From NCBI RefSeq assembly GCF_035934735.1, contig NZ_CP142396.1, positions 1,922,001 through 1,986,000 of the forward strand: a DNA stretch of 64,000 bases, read 5' to 3'. Positions 1 to 9,098 of this stretch are shown here, piece after piece. The notes under the pieces are model-generated. The model saw only the letters and a list, made by a program, of their open reading frames with translations, searched no databases and was not told the DNA's origin. The position numbers and the translations under genes are program-made. How positions within the stretch are numbered: position 1 is the first letter of the stretch; each line of letters starts with the position of its first letter. This DNA is from Sedimentibacter sp. MB31-C6 (GTDB taxonomy: Bacteria; Bacillota; Clostridia; Tissierellales; Sedimentibacteraceae).

Positions 1-2061
1 CTTGAAAAAAAGAACTCAGACAAAGCATTCCTTTTTTTTGAAAAATATGCTTCATATCCTACCACATCAAATATAAAGGGAGGGTATCTTTACGTAAATA
101 ACCTTATAGAAAGTTTTTCTAAGTATACAATCTTTTTTAATGGATGGGGTGGAGGAGAAGATACAAGTCCTGAAAATATTACAAAAGCTAAAAGTTTACT
201 TGAAGATGTTATGAAGGAAAACCCTGATAATGAAAGCGAAAAAGAATATTATATAGATTCCTATAAAATGCTTCTTGACTTGGCAATTGCTACAGGTGAT
301 GTTGATTTGCTTCAAAAGTGGATTTCATTTGGACAAAAATCAAAAGAAGAAAAAATAATTTATACAGCTGATATTTATAATGCATTCTTATTTCATGTAA
401 ATGGAGATAGAGAAAGTGCTGAGAAAATAATTGAGATATATGATAATCAATACCCAACTGATACAATGTTTGATATATTAAAAGCTGAAATAGCCACTTT
501 TGATGGAAATTATGAAGAAGCCGAAGGATTATATGATAACGTAAATAAAACACATTGGCAATTAAGGGAAAAAAATCCTTTTGGTTCAGGAAGATATTAT
601 GATAGAAGCTTTTGGTTTGAAAGAGTAATGAATGATTTCAAAGGTGATAATAAAATAAGAGGTACGGTAACCTATGAGGGAAAACCAATGGCTTTTGTTC
701 AAATATATGTGCAAGAAGCAGACGGAGGATTCAGTAGCGGTGGAGAAAATTATATTGGAATTACAGATGAAAGCGGGAAATTTGAAACCTTAGGTCTTAA
801 AGATGGAGTTTATAATATTGGAATTGGTGTAGATGGTTCACTTCTTACTAATAGGGTGCTTCAGCGTTCAAATTATAAACAATTTGAACTTAATGGAGAG
901 GACGGAGAAATTCATTTTGTATTTAATAATACTCTAAAAGTAAAAACACCTGTCCATGGTGATAAAATTTCAGGAGATGAATTCACAGTTTCTTGGGACG
1001 AAGTAGAAGGAGCAAAATATTATACAGTTGAACCGGTTATATTTTCAGAACCATATGGAAAAAGTGGCAGTAGTTTTCGCTCACCTGTTATGGATAAGAA
1101 TGGCGAAACTCAATTTACAGATACTTCAGCTACATTTAGTATAGAATCCTTAAAGGAACAGCCAAGCGGACTAACTTTTGAGGGAGAAGAAATGCTGCTT
1201 GGTCCTCATGCCATACTTGGATTGTTTTTGCCTGGTGTTGAGTACCCCATAGTTGTAAATGCATATGATGAGAATTACAGCCTTATAACCAGCTCATTGC
1301 CATTAAGAACCTATTATGATGAGGTTCCAAGTATCACAGTGGAAGGTAAACTTACTGAAGGTGAAAATTTAATCCTTCAAAAAAAATATCCTGAAGCAAT
1401 AGAGTTTTATGAAAATAAACTTAAAGATAATCCTAAAGATTTAGAAAGCTTAAGATACCTTACAAAAATATACGGAATTGGTTGGAAAAAGGGAGAAAAA
1501 AATCTTGAAAGAGCAATAGAATTAGGATTAAGATATACTGACATTACTAAAAGTAATAAGTTATTCTATGAAATTCTTAAGGATATGGAATTAGGAGAAA
1601 TAAGGGAAAACAAAGATTTAGTGTATGCAACTTTAATGGAAGAAATGGAAAATATGGACGAATCAGGATACCGACTTTTAAGCAGATATTATATTGCCAT
1701 AGAAAACTGGGAAGGTGCAAGAGAAGCACTACAAAAATTCGAAAGCTATGTTCCGGATAATCTTTTTTATCTTAATATGTATTTTGGCAACTATATGGAG
1801 GCAATTGGAAATATCCAATCACAAACATTCTATAATGCAAAAATGTCAACTATTAAAATCAAAGATGCGCTAACAGCTCTTGAAAATAGCCCTCCTCAAT
1901 TTAGTGATAAACAGATATTTAATGATTTTTTATTAAAACTTACAAATGGTATACATCATGAAGAGGGCAAGAAACTTTATGACGAAACTGTGAAACAAAT
2001 TAAGGATATTAATATTAAAACAATACTTAATGAGATATATCTTGAAAGAAATTGGGACTAA
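1..2061 (+). CDS. TPR-type protein with internal beta-sandwich domains, 5' end outside window
   Basis: The frame is open from base 1, 70 codons before the first Met at 211, so the gene begins upstream of the window and 686 codons are visible. The first about 215 visible residues and the C-terminal about 240 are helical, with spacing typical of tetratricopeptide-like repeats (for example LIQKKYPEAIEFYENKLK style helices near bases 1375-1430). Between them lies a carboxypeptidase-regulatory-like domain (IRGTVTYEGKP followed by GITDESGKFETLGL, bases about 655-850), then an FN3-like segment (DEFTVSWDEVEGAKYYTVE, bases about 975-1035). No catalytic motif is visible. TPR plus beta domains suggests a binding or scaffold role at the cell surface, but any signal peptide would lie outside the window. 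The gene ends at a terminator shared with the converging next gene. Confidence 0.6.
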   Translation, partial: LEKKNSDKAFLFFEKYASYPTTSNIKGGYLYVNNLIESFSKYTIFFNGWGGGEDTSPENITKAKSLLEDVMKENPDNESEKEYYIDSYKMLLDLAIATGDVDLLQKWISFGQKSKEEKIIYTADIYNAFLFHVNGDRESAEKIIEIYDNQYPTDTMFDILKAEIATFDGNYEEAEGLYDNVNKTHWQLREKNPFGSGRYYDRSFWFERVMNDFKGDNKIRGTVTYEGKPMAFVQIYVQEADGGFSSGGENYIGITDESGKFETLGLKDGVYNIGIGVDGSLLTNRVLQRSNYKQFELNGEDGEIHFVFNNTLKVKTPVHGDKISGDEFTVSWDEVEGAKYYTVEPVIFSEPYGKSGSSFRSPVMDKNGETQFTDTSATFSIESLKEQPSGLTFEGEEMLLGPHAILGLFLPGVEYPIVVNAYDENYSLITSSLPLRTYYDEVPSITVEGKLTEGENLILQKKYPEAIEFYENKLKDNPKDLESLRYLTKIYGIGWKKGEKNLERAIELGLRYTDITKSNKLFYEILKDMELGEIRENKDLVYATLMEEMENMDESGYRLLSRYYIAIENWEGAREALQKFESYVPDNLFYLNMYFGNYMEAIGNIQSQTFYNAKMSTIKIKDALTALENSPPQFSDKQIFNDFLLKLTNGIHHEEGKKLYDETVKQIKDINIKTILNEIYLERNWD

Positions 2062-2153
2062 ACAATCTTGTAGATTGGCAACAAGTAAAAACCGGGTAAA
2101 ACTTTATGAAGTAAAATAAAGAAACGGACCATTTTAATTTTATCAGAGTAATG

Positions 2154-2180
2154 ACAAACCCGCTAAAAAGGCGGGTTTGT
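2154..2180. terminator. bidirectional intrinsic terminator
   Basis: A perfect 10-bp stem, ACAAACCCGC (2154-2163) and GCGGGTTTGT (2171-2180), with a 7-nt loop. It lies between two converging genes, two bases from the stop codon of the minus-strand gene. The T-richness on both sides is modest. Confidence 0.8.
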
Positions 2181-2181
2181 A

Positions 2182-2868
2182 TTACTTATAACACCTTGGA
2201 TACCATCCAATGGTATTATATGGAACAGTGAATTCAACTATTCCTGTAGAGTAAGGAGCTATTTCATATTGTTGATAATAAATAGTTAATCCTTGTCTTG
2301 TTAAGTAAAAACTATGTGGATTAAAATTCCTGATTATCAAACCTTTGTAATCTTCAAAATATATGCCTGGATTCTGTTGAATATTATAATTTGCTTGCCT
2401 AATTAACTCATCTGTAAGCAAAAGCCTATAGTCTGTTTCTAGTTTGAAAATATCGTTGAAAAATATCTGTTTCCCGCTGCATAAATCCCAGGTATAAGAG
2501 CTTCTGTCTGTGCTTCCGTGAGCACCACCTGTAAATTCGTATTTGTCAACATAACTACTTAAAAAACAATTTTCATTGTAGGTTATAGTATATTCCATGT
2601 AAGCACTAAAGCTGTTAAATGGAAAATTATTTTCCTGTGATTCATAATAAAATCTTATTGCTTGATAGTACAAATAATAAACATATCTCATATAATCATT
2701 CACTATCATGGCTATTTGATTGTTAATGAGCCATTCTGACATTTTGTTGTTTTTTATGGTTATTATCGGATATTTTATTGAAAGTACTAGTACATCAATA
2801 TCATTATATTTATATGTTCTTTCGTATTGTTGTATGTATATGTTTGAATTGTAGCAGTTTTTCTTCAT
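2182..2868 (-). CDS. DUF4163/DUF3298 (RsiV-like) domain protein
   Basis: 228 residues. The middle holds the signature of this family, YEFTGGAHGS (about residues 110-119), followed by a segment resembling the DUF3298 end, YYQQYEIAPYSTGIVEFTVP (about 197-216). The family occurs as the extracytoplasmic part of anti-sigma factors of the RsiV type and as stand-alone proteins. This copy has no visible membrane segment or signal peptide; its N-terminus is polar (MKKNCYNSNIYIQQYERTYK). The start is supported by AGGAGGT at about 7 nt upstream. It stands alone, converging on the TPR gene. A lysozyme-binding role as in RsiV would be a guess; molecular function is unknown. Confidence 0.75.
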   Translation of the reverse strand: MKKNCYNSNIYIQQYERTYKYNDIDVLVLSIKYPIITIKNNKMSEWLINNQIAMIVNDYMRYVYYLYYQAIRFYYESQENNFPFNSFSAYMEYTITYNENCFLSSYVDKYEFTGGAHGSTDRSSYTWDLCSGKQIFFNDIFKLETDYRLLLTDELIRQANYNIQQNPGIYFEDYKGLIIRNFNPHSFYLTRQGLTIYYQQYEIAPYSTGIVEFTVPYNTIGWYPRCYK

Positions 2869-2991
2869 AAATATACCTCCTATATTATAATATGATTTAT
2901 ATAAATAAAGGTACTTAATTTGTTTTGAAGTATTATGAAGGTTTCAATTAACTTGTATTAAATATTAGTTTGTGATATTATTTTTGTAAAA

Positions 2992-4056
2992 ATGAAATTG
3001 GAGCAAAGATTATTTTCTAAAAATAGAATTTTGATATTGTTGAATACTCCTTCAGAAATTTTGCAACCATCAATAGAATATTTATCAATCATTTTTTTAG
3101 GTTTTCCTTTTTTAGTTCTTTATAATTTTTATAGCTCAATGTTGAGAGGAATAGGAGACAGTAAAACTCCCCTTTATTCAATAATAATATCTTCTATTAT
3201 TAACATAATTTTAGATATAGTATTGATAAAGGTTTTTAATTGGGGCATTAAAGGTGCGGCAATTGCTACAGTTACGGCGCAAATAATTTCGTGTGTTTAT
3301 TTAATTAATTTTATTAATAAAAACCATTCAATATTTAAAATATTATTAAAACAAAATTATATAGATAAATTACTATTATTAGAGTGCTTAAGATTAAGCT
3401 TACCTAGGGTTATTCAATCAACAATTGGTACCTTTGGATCATTATTATTACAAAATATTATGAACTCATTTGGAGTTTACGTCGTTACAGCAATTACAAC
3501 TGCTTATAAAATAGATACTTTGACTATTCTGCCGATTATTAATATATCTATCGCAATTTCAATTTTTGTTGGGCAGAATGTTGGAGCTAATCAAATGGAA
3601 AGGGCAAAGGAAGGATTAAAAAATGGGATGATTATTATTCTTATTTTATCTGTAATTGTTACATCCTTTGTTGTTTTTGCAGGCTGGCATTTTATGAAGG
3701 CATTTGGAGTATCTGATGAAGTTGCTAATATAGGTCAGCGTTTCTTCTACATTTGTGCATTTTTTTATCCTGTATTTGGATTGCAAAATGCATATTCCTC
3801 ATTTTTGCAAGGCAATAAAGATGTGGTGTATACTTCAGTAGGTAATATAATGATGCTTGCTTTGAGAATATTTTTATCATATTCTTTAGCAAAAAAACTA
3901 GGTAGTGATGTTATAGCTGTTAGCGAATCAAGTTCTTGGGTTTTAGGTGTAATTATTTTCTACCTAAGATACAAAAGCAATCGGTGGATGATTATAAATA
4001 GCAAGTATAACAGTAGTAATTGTGCCTGTCCTAAGCTAAGTAAACACGAGGGATAA
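2992..4056 (+). pseudogene. MATE-family efflux transporter, N-terminally truncated
   Basis: 354 residues clearly of the MATE (multi-antimicrobial extrusion) fold: MLRGIGDSKTPLYS and GIKGAAIATVTAQ are typical first-half motifs, and IATAYKIDTL-type plus FVGQNVGANQMERAK are second-half motifs. Family members are about 450 residues (the second MATE protein of this window has 451). By comparison, the first about 100 residues, including the first two or three membrane helices, are missing here. The frame has a stop at 2959 and only about 120 bp separate it from the preceding gene, so the missing part is not nearby in another frame. No ribosome binding site precedes the ATG at 2992. It is probably a decaying gene; internal re-initiation cannot be excluded. 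An IS3-like relic follows it. Confidence 0.75.
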
Positions 4057-4418
4057 AAATTATTCTCAGGATATAAATAATACAGAGACTGAGAAGCTAT
4101 TCAAGTGATTTCATTAAAGGTTAATGAAAATGCAATAATTGAAAAAGAAGATGTTTTAAATGACATAATGAAGAAACATAAAATAACAAAACCACTAATT
4201 AAGAATATGTACTGACCCCCATATGTTAGACCTAGAATTCTAACATATGGGAGGTCAGTTTTTTATGGCAAAATATAGTTCCAAAGTGTCTAAGCCAAAG
4301 GAAAGCAAACTTACAAATATTGAAAGCAATAATTTAGAGTATTTAAAACAACTTGAAGATGAAAATTTATGGTATAATATAAGTATATAAATCGATAGAA
4401 TTTAAAAGGAGTGAATAA
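4057..4418 (+). other. gene-poor stretch with fragmentary sequences
   Basis: This 362-bp gap contains a 36-codon frame from GTG 4105 to TGA 4215 (ISLKVNENAIIEKEDVLND...), which I do not recognise and which may be the tail of a lost gene. The IS3-like relic described separately overlaps its end. The last 30 bases carry the AAAGGAG ribosome binding site of the next gene. Nothing else is recognisable. Confidence 0.5.
4211..4390 (+). mobile_element. relic of an IS3-family element (left end plus collapsed orfA)
   Basis: A near-perfect inverted repeat (4211-4230 against 4239-4259, one bulged base, 8-nt loop, then six T) begins with ACTGACCCCCATATGTTAGA, which resembles the TGACCCCC...GTTAGAC ends of many IS3-family elements. 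Immediately downstream a 41-codon frame (ATG 4265, stop 4388-4390) starts MAKYSSKVS, like an IS3 orfA, then jumps to the helix that ends orfA proteins (NNLEYLKQLEDENLW). The middle of orfA and all of orfB are absent. The family assignment rests on remembered patterns, not on a search. Confidence 0.5.
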
Positions 4419-5804
4419 ATGCCAATTACAAATACCTTTATAGTTCCTCATCCACCATTAATAATTCCTAAAATTGGAAGAGGCCAAGAGAGTAAAATAG
4501 AAAAAACAGTAAGGGCCTATGATTTAATTGCTAAAAAAATCGAGGAATTAAAACCTGATACAATAGTTATTACTACACCTCATTCAATAATGTATTCTGA
4601 TTATATTCATATATCACCTGGGAAAAGTGCAAAAGGAGATTTTAGAGAATTTGGAGAACCTGATGTTAAATTTGAAATTGAATATGATGTTGATTTTGTA
4701 AGTAAACTATGTAATTTTGCAGATAAGGAAGAAATTCCTGCCGGAATACTAGGGGAAAAAAGGAAATCATTAGACCATGGCACTATGATACCATTATATT
4801 TTATCAATAAATATTATAAGGATTATAAAATTGTTCGCATTTCTATTTCGGGTCTATCATTAATTGAACATTATAATTTTGGAAAATGCATAGCAAAAAC
4901 AGCTGACGAAATAAATAAAAAAGTAGTTATGATAGCAAGTGGTGACTTATCACATTCTTTGAAGGATGAAGGACCTTATGGTTACACAGAAGAAGGACCA
5001 ACCTTTGATAGAGAGGTTACTTCAGTTATGTCTAATGGTGATTTTTCTAAATTTCTAGAATTTAATGAAGATTTCTGCGAAGCTGCTGGTGAATGCGGAT
5101 TACGTTCCTTTATTATTATGACTGGAGCTTTAGATGGTATGTCTATAAAGCCAAAACTTCTTTCGTACGAAGGACCATTTGGTGTTGGTTATGCAATAGC
5201 TTCATTTGAAACTTTAGGAAAAGATAAAAGTAGATTTTTTGGTGAAATTTACAAGAAAAATGAAGAGGCAAGATTAAAGGATATTATGTCAAATGAAGAT
5301 GAGTATGTAAGTTTAGCAAGAAAATCACTGGAAAATTATATAATTAATGAAAAAATGATTAATAAATCTAATGACCTGCCTGGAGAGATGACTCGGAAAA
5401 AAGCTGGTGTTTTTGTATCATTAAAAATGAATGGACAACTTAGAGGATGTGTTGGTACAATAATGCCTACTACAAATAGTATTGCTGAAGAAATAATTCA
5501 GAATGCAATTAGTTCCGGCTTAGAGGATCCTCGGTTTAATCCTGTTACTAAGAATGAGTTGAGTAAAATAGAATACTCGGTGGATGTATTGGGAGAAAAG
5601 GAGCCTGTTGATTCAATAGAAGAATTAAATCCAAAACGATATGGTGTCATTGTAACTAAAGGAAGAAAAAGCGGCTTGCTTTTGCCTAATTTAGAAGGTA
5701 TAAATACTCCAGAAGAACAAGTTAGCATTGCCCTTAAAAAAGCAGGAATTGAGCATTATGAAGAATATGAAATGGAAAGATTTGAGGTGGTTAGACATAA
5801 ATGA
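4419..5804 (+). CDS. AmmeMemoRadiSam protein: LigB-like dioxygenase-fold domain fused to AMMECR1
   Basis: 461 residues in two parts. Residues 1-268 are a class III extradiol dioxygenase-like (LigB/Memo) domain, with conserved His in IVPHPP (about residue 10), TPHS (about 54), DHGT (about 119) and GDLSHS (about 176), consistent with a metal pocket. Residues about 290-461 are AMMECR1 (KKAGVFVSLKMNGQLRGCVGTI and LEDPRFNPVT). The two-domain protein and the radical SAM protein that overlaps its stop by four bases form the conserved AmmeMemoRadiSam set. Its reaction is not established; chemical modification of a small molecule or protein with a radical SAM partner has been proposed from gene linkage. 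The start is well placed after AAAGGAG. There is no membrane segment, so it is cytosolic. Confidence 0.9.
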   Translation: MPITNTFIVPHPPLIIPKIGRGQESKIEKTVRAYDLIAKKIEELKPDTIVITTPHSIMYSDYIHISPGKSAKGDFREFGEPDVKFEIEYDVDFVSKLCNFADKEEIPAGILGEKRKSLDHGTMIPLYFINKYYKDYKIVRISISGLSLIEHYNFGKCIAKTADEINKKVVMIASGDLSHSLKDEGPYGYTEEGPTFDREVTSVMSNGDFSKFLEFNEDFCEAAGECGLRSFIIMTGALDGMSIKPKLLSYEGPFGVGYAIASFETLGKDKSRFFGEIYKKNEEARLKDIMSNEDEYVSLARKSLENYIINEKMINKSNDLPGEMTRKKAGVFVSLKMNGQLRGCVGTIMPTTNSIAEEIIQNAISSGLEDPRFNPVTKNELSKIEYSVDVLGEKEPVDSIEELNPKRYGVIVTKGRKSGLLLPNLEGINTPEEQVSIALKKAGIEHYEEYEMERFEVVRHK

Positions 5805-6631
5805 GCAAAATAGAATGTAAAATATGTCCCCATAACTGTAAACTTAATGAAAATCAAATAGGAATATGTAAGGCAAGAAGTAACATAAATGGTGAGATAA
5901 TTGCGATAAATTATGGAATGGTTACAGGTATATCCCTAGATCCTATTGAAAAGAAACCACTGAGGAAATTTTGTCCAGGCAGCAAAATTTTATCTGTAGG
6001 TAGCTTCGGTTGTAACTTAAAATGTTCATTTTGTCAAAATCATCGAATTTCTATGGTTGGAAAGGATGAATCAAGTTACCAATACATAAAGCCAGAAGAT
6101 TTGGTCAAAGCTGCCATAGATTTAATACCAGAAGGTAATATTGGCATTGCTTATACATACAATGAACCTCTTGTAGGATATGAGTATGTTAGAGATTGTT
6201 CGATTATAGCAAATAAAAATAATCTTAAAAATGTTGTAGTAACAAATGGTTGCTTTTGTGAAGAACCAATGAAAGAGATATTGCCCTATATAGATGCTCT
6301 TAATATAGACCTTAAAGGATTCACTGATGAATTTTATAATAATATTGGAGGGAATTTTGAGGCAGTTAAGAATTTTATTAAACTTGGAGCAAAAACCAGT
6401 CATATAGAAATTACTACACTTATAATACCTGGTGAGAATGATAGTGAAGGTGAAATAAGAAATTTATCTAATTTTATTGCTTCCATAGATAATAATATAC
6501 CGTTACATATATCTAGATTCTTTCCAAACTATAAAATGAATGATAAAAGTGCAACTAATATATCTTCTGTATACAGTCTTTCTAATATTGCACGAGAAAA
6601 GCTTAATTTTGTTTATGAAGGGAATTGCTAA
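5801..6631 (+). CDS. amrS: AmmeMemoRadiSam system radical SAM enzyme
   Basis: 276 residues. The radical SAM CX3CX2C motif is CNLKCSFC at C71, C75 and C78, binding the [4Fe-4S] cluster that cleaves S-adenosylmethionine. An N-terminal Cys-rich segment (CKICPHNCKLNENQIGICKA, C6-C23) is typical of this branch, which is related to pyruvate formate-lyase activating enzymes. The ATG overlaps the preceding stop (ATGA), indicating translational coupling with the Memo/AMMECR1 fusion. The family is usually a little over 300 residues, so this copy is somewhat short at the C-terminus. The natural substrate is unknown. The gene symbol follows common usage for the family. Confidence 0.9.
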   Translation: MSKIECKICPHNCKLNENQIGICKARSNINGEIIAINYGMVTGISLDPIEKKPLRKFCPGSKILSVGSFGCNLKCSFCQNHRISMVGKDESSYQYIKPEDLVKAAIDLIPEGNIGIAYTYNEPLVGYEYVRDCSIIANKNNLKNVVVTNGCFCEEPMKEILPYIDALNIDLKGFTDEFYNNIGGNFEAVKNFIKLGAKTSHIEITTLIIPGENDSEGEIRNLSNFIASIDNNIPLHISRFFPNYKMNDKSATNISSVYSLSNIAREKLNFVYEGNC

Positions 6632-6668
6632 TAAAATTTATTTATGGATATAAACAGTTTCTTTTTTA

Positions 6669-6728
6669 TTGACAGAATTGTTTTCATATGATACTCTATG
6701 ACTGTAAAAACAATTACAGTCATAGAGT
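6669..6728 (+). promoter_or_regulatory. promoter with TetR-type operator
   Basis: A consensus -35 TTGACA (6669-6674) is followed by weak -10 candidates (GATACT 6690-6695, spacing 15; or TACTCT 6692-6697, spacing 17). Overlapping the start-site region is a perfect 15-bp inverted repeat, ACTCTATGACTGTAA (6693-6707) and TTACAGTCATAGAGT (6714-6728), 6 bp apart. It lies 13 bp before the regulator's ATG, as expected for an autoregulatory TetR operator. It also rules out the upstream in-frame ATG at 6688 as the start. Confidence 0.85.
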
Positions 6729-6741
6729 TTGGAGGAGAATT

Positions 6742-7347
6742 ATGGCAACTGCATTTAGTGATAATGAAAAAGAATTGATAATAAAAAAATTAGATGAGAT
6801 ATCACAGGAATGTTTGTTAAAATACGGGGTTAAGAAAACTACTGTTGATCAAATTGTTAAAATGGCAGGAATATCAAAGGGATCTTTCTATAATTTTTAT
6901 TCCAGTAAGGAGATTTTATTTTTTAAAGTACTAGAAGAATACCAAAAATCAATTATTAGTGAATTAGTAAGTAAATTAAAGACAGAGGACAATATAGGAG
7001 TTGATAAATTCACAGAAATGATTTATGAATTATATCAAAATGTAAGGCAATCATTTATTATGAATATAATTCAAAATCAAGAGTTTGAATATCTTATAAG
7101 GAAGTTACCTAAGGAACTTCTCATCAATCACCATTCACTAGACGACTTATTCTCAAATAAGATTTTTTCTAATATAAAGAGTAAAGATGATATAAATATG
7201 AATGTTGTTACTGCTTCATTAAGGGCAATTTTCTTAAGTATGATTCATGTTGAAGAAGTTGGTGAAAAGGATTTTGATGAAGTACTAAAGTTTTTGATAA
7301 AAGGTGTTGCTAAGCAGATAATCATGGAGGATTTTACTAATGATTGA
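6742..7347 (+). CDS. TetR/AcrR-family transcriptional regulator
   Basis: 201 residues. The N-terminal helix-turn-helix is canonical (TTVDQIVKMAGISKGSFYNFYSSKEILF, about residues 33-60); the C-terminal ligand-binding part is all-helical and divergent. The start at 6742 is chosen because GGAGGAG lies 5 nt upstream; an in-frame ATG at 6688 falls in the promoter/operator. The gene is first in an operon with an ABC ATPase (8-bp overlap) and its permease. It most likely represses its own operon through the inverted repeat at 6693-6728 and releases it when the exported compound binds. The ligand is unknown. Confidence 0.9.
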   Translation: MATAFSDNEKELIIKKLDEISQECLLKYGVKKTTVDQIVKMAGISKGSFYNFYSSKEILFFKVLEEYQKSIISELVSKLKTEDNIGVDKFTEMIYELYQNVRQSFIMNIIQNQEFEYLIRKLPKELLINHHSLDDLFSNKIFSNIKSKDDINMNVVTASLRAIFLSMIHVEEVGEKDFDEVLKFLIKGVAKQIIMEDFTND

Positions 7348-8278
7348 AATTATTAATACTACCAATTTGACAAAAATTTATGGGAAAGTTCATGCTGTTG
7401 ACAGTGTGAATTTATCTGTCAAACAAGGAGAAATATTTGGGTTTATTGGCCTAAATGGTGCAGGTAAAACTACTACAATTAGAATGCTATTAGGTATGAT
7501 ATCTCCAACATCAGGTCAATGCTATCTTCAAGGGAAAAGGGTTAGTGCAGGTAATATAAACACATGGCGTGATGTAGGATATATTGTAGAAACACCGTAT
7601 TCATATCCTGAATTAACAGTAAGAGAAAATCTAGAAATTGTTCGAAAGTTAAGAGGAATTGATGATAAAAGCTGTGTTAATTGGATAATAAATAAGCTAA
7701 AGTTAGAAGAATATGAATCAAAAAAAGCTAAATATCTTTCACTTGGAAACGCACAACGGTTAGGTATAGCAAAAGCAATTATTCATAAACCTAAAATTTT
7801 AATACTTGATGAGCCCACAAATGGATTAGATCCTGCCGGTATTGTTGAAGTGCGTCAGTTGTTACTAGATTTAGCAAAAAATTCGAGTGTAACAGTATTA
7901 GTTTCAAGTCACAAATTAGATGAAATTTCAAAAATTGCTTCTAATATAGCTATTATACATGAAGGAAAATTAGTTAAAGAAATAGATGTAAAACAACTTG
8001 AGAATCAGTTAAAGAAATCACTAATATTGGATGGAAAAAATAGAATAGCGATGAAAACAATTCTTTCTAAAGCTGGATACAAAGCTAATGTTCAAGGTGA
8101 AAGTTCAGTTAACGGATTTTTCTCTATACAAAATGATGATGCTGTACGTAACCCCGAGAAAATTGCTACTTTACTTGTAAATGAAGGTTATCCTCCAACA
8201 TTATTAAAAGTTGAGAAAGAAGATTTAGAAATGTATTTTTTAAGAACTATTAAAGAGATTGGGGGAGAGTTAAAATGA
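7340..8278 (+). CDS. ABC transporter ATP-binding protein (ABC-2 export type)
   Basis: 312 residues. Walker A is GLNGAGKTT (about residues 37-45), the signature is the variant LSLGNAQR (about 134-141) seen in the BcrA/CcmA-like group in place of LSGGQ, Walker B is ILILDEPTNGLDP, and the H-loop is VSSHKLDE. The C-terminal about 90 residues are the usual extension of antibiotic-export ATPases. It pairs with the next gene, a six-helix ABC-2 permease, whose start codon overlaps its stop (ATGA). The operon is headed by a TetR regulator, so drug or peptide export is the likely job. The substrate cannot be read from sequence. Confidence 0.92.
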   Translation: MIEIINTTNLTKIYGKVHAVDSVNLSVKQGEIFGFIGLNGAGKTTTIRMLLGMISPTSGQCYLQGKRVSAGNINTWRDVGYIVETPYSYPELTVRENLEIVRKLRGIDDKSCVNWIINKLKLEEYESKKAKYLSLGNAQRLGIAKAIIHKPKILILDEPTNGLDPAGIVEVRQLLLDLAKNSSVTVLVSSHKLDEISKIASNIAIIHEGKLVKEIDVKQLENQLKKSLILDGKNRIAMKTILSKAGYKANVQGESSVNGFFSIQNDDAVRNPEKIATLLVNEGYPPTLLKVEKEDLEMYFLRTIKEIGGELK

Positions 8279-9057
8279 ATAAGATATTAATCGGTATTTC
8301 AGTGGAAAGTAAAAAAATTTTTCGTTCTAGAATACCTTTGTTAACTACGCTTGCGCTTACAATGGTTCCATTCGTAGGAGGATTTTTTATGTTTATATTA
8401 AAAGATCCTAGCGTAGCACAAAAATTGGGTTTTATTTCTGCAAAGGCACAAATTATAGGAACTGCTGATTGGCCTTCATATTTAAGTCTCCTAGCTCAAG
8501 CAATTGCTATTGGTGGATTATTAGTATTTGGATTTATTATAAGTTGGATTTTTGGAAGAGAATATTCGGATAGAACGATAAAAGACTTACTAGCATTGCC
8601 AATATCAAGAAATATTATTGTATTTTCTAAATTTATTGTGGCAGTTATATGGTGTTTATTTCTTTCCTTGTATGTATTAGTTTTAGGCTTAGTTGTTGGT
8701 AAAATGGTTGATATACCTGGTTGGTCATCAGATATATTAATACAAGGTACTTTTGTTTTTATTTTTTGTTCCATGCTCACCATATTACTATCTACACCAG
8801 TGGCTTTTTTTGCAAGTATTGGGCATGGGTATCTATCTCCTCTTGGATTTATGGTATTTACTCTTGTGCTAGCGCAAATTGTTGCAGCAACAGGTTATGG
8901 ACAATTTTTCCCATGGTCTATTCCAGCACTTGCAAGTGGTATTATAGGAAGTGATAGCGTTATGATTGAAGATGTCAGTATAATTATTGTACTTTTAACT
9001 AGTTTATTTGGGTTATTAGGTACTATATTTTGGTGGAGATATGCGGACCAAGGCTGA
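8275..9057 (+). CDS. ABC-2 type permease
   Basis: 260 residues with about six hydrophobic segments (near residues 20-40, 66-92, 110-135, 150-172, 180-205 and 232-255) and the typical FGREYSDRTIKDLLALP loop after the second helix. It forms the membrane part of the exporter whose ATPase precedes it with a 4-bp overlap. It resembles the permeases of bacitracin/lantibiotic immunity transporters in size and topology. It ends the TetR-ABC operon; a separate regulator gene follows after 41 bp. Confidence 0.9.
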   Translation: MNKILIGISVESKKIFRSRIPLLTTLALTMVPFVGGFFMFILKDPSVAQKLGFISAKAQIIGTADWPSYLSLLAQAIAIGGLLVFGFIISWIFGREYSDRTIKDLLALPISRNIIVFSKFIVAVIWCLFLSLYVLVLGLVVGKMVDIPGWSSDILIQGTFVFIFCSMLTILLSTPVAFFASIGHGYLSPLGFMVFTLVLAQIVAATGYGQFFPWSIPALASGIIGSDSVMIEDVSIIIVLLTSLFGLLGTIFWWRYADQG

Positions 9058-9098
9058 AAATATAAAAGTAAAGTTAAGAAGGGTGGTGTTAGTGTATA

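Noticed and set aside
4105-4215. 36-codon frame after the truncated MATE gene
   Set aside because: Too short, unrecognised, no ribosome binding site and overlaps the IS-like inverted repeat; noted only as debris.
6688-6741. Upstream ATG for the TetR gene
   Set aside because: It lies inside the promoter and operator; ATG 6742 has a strong ribosome binding site.
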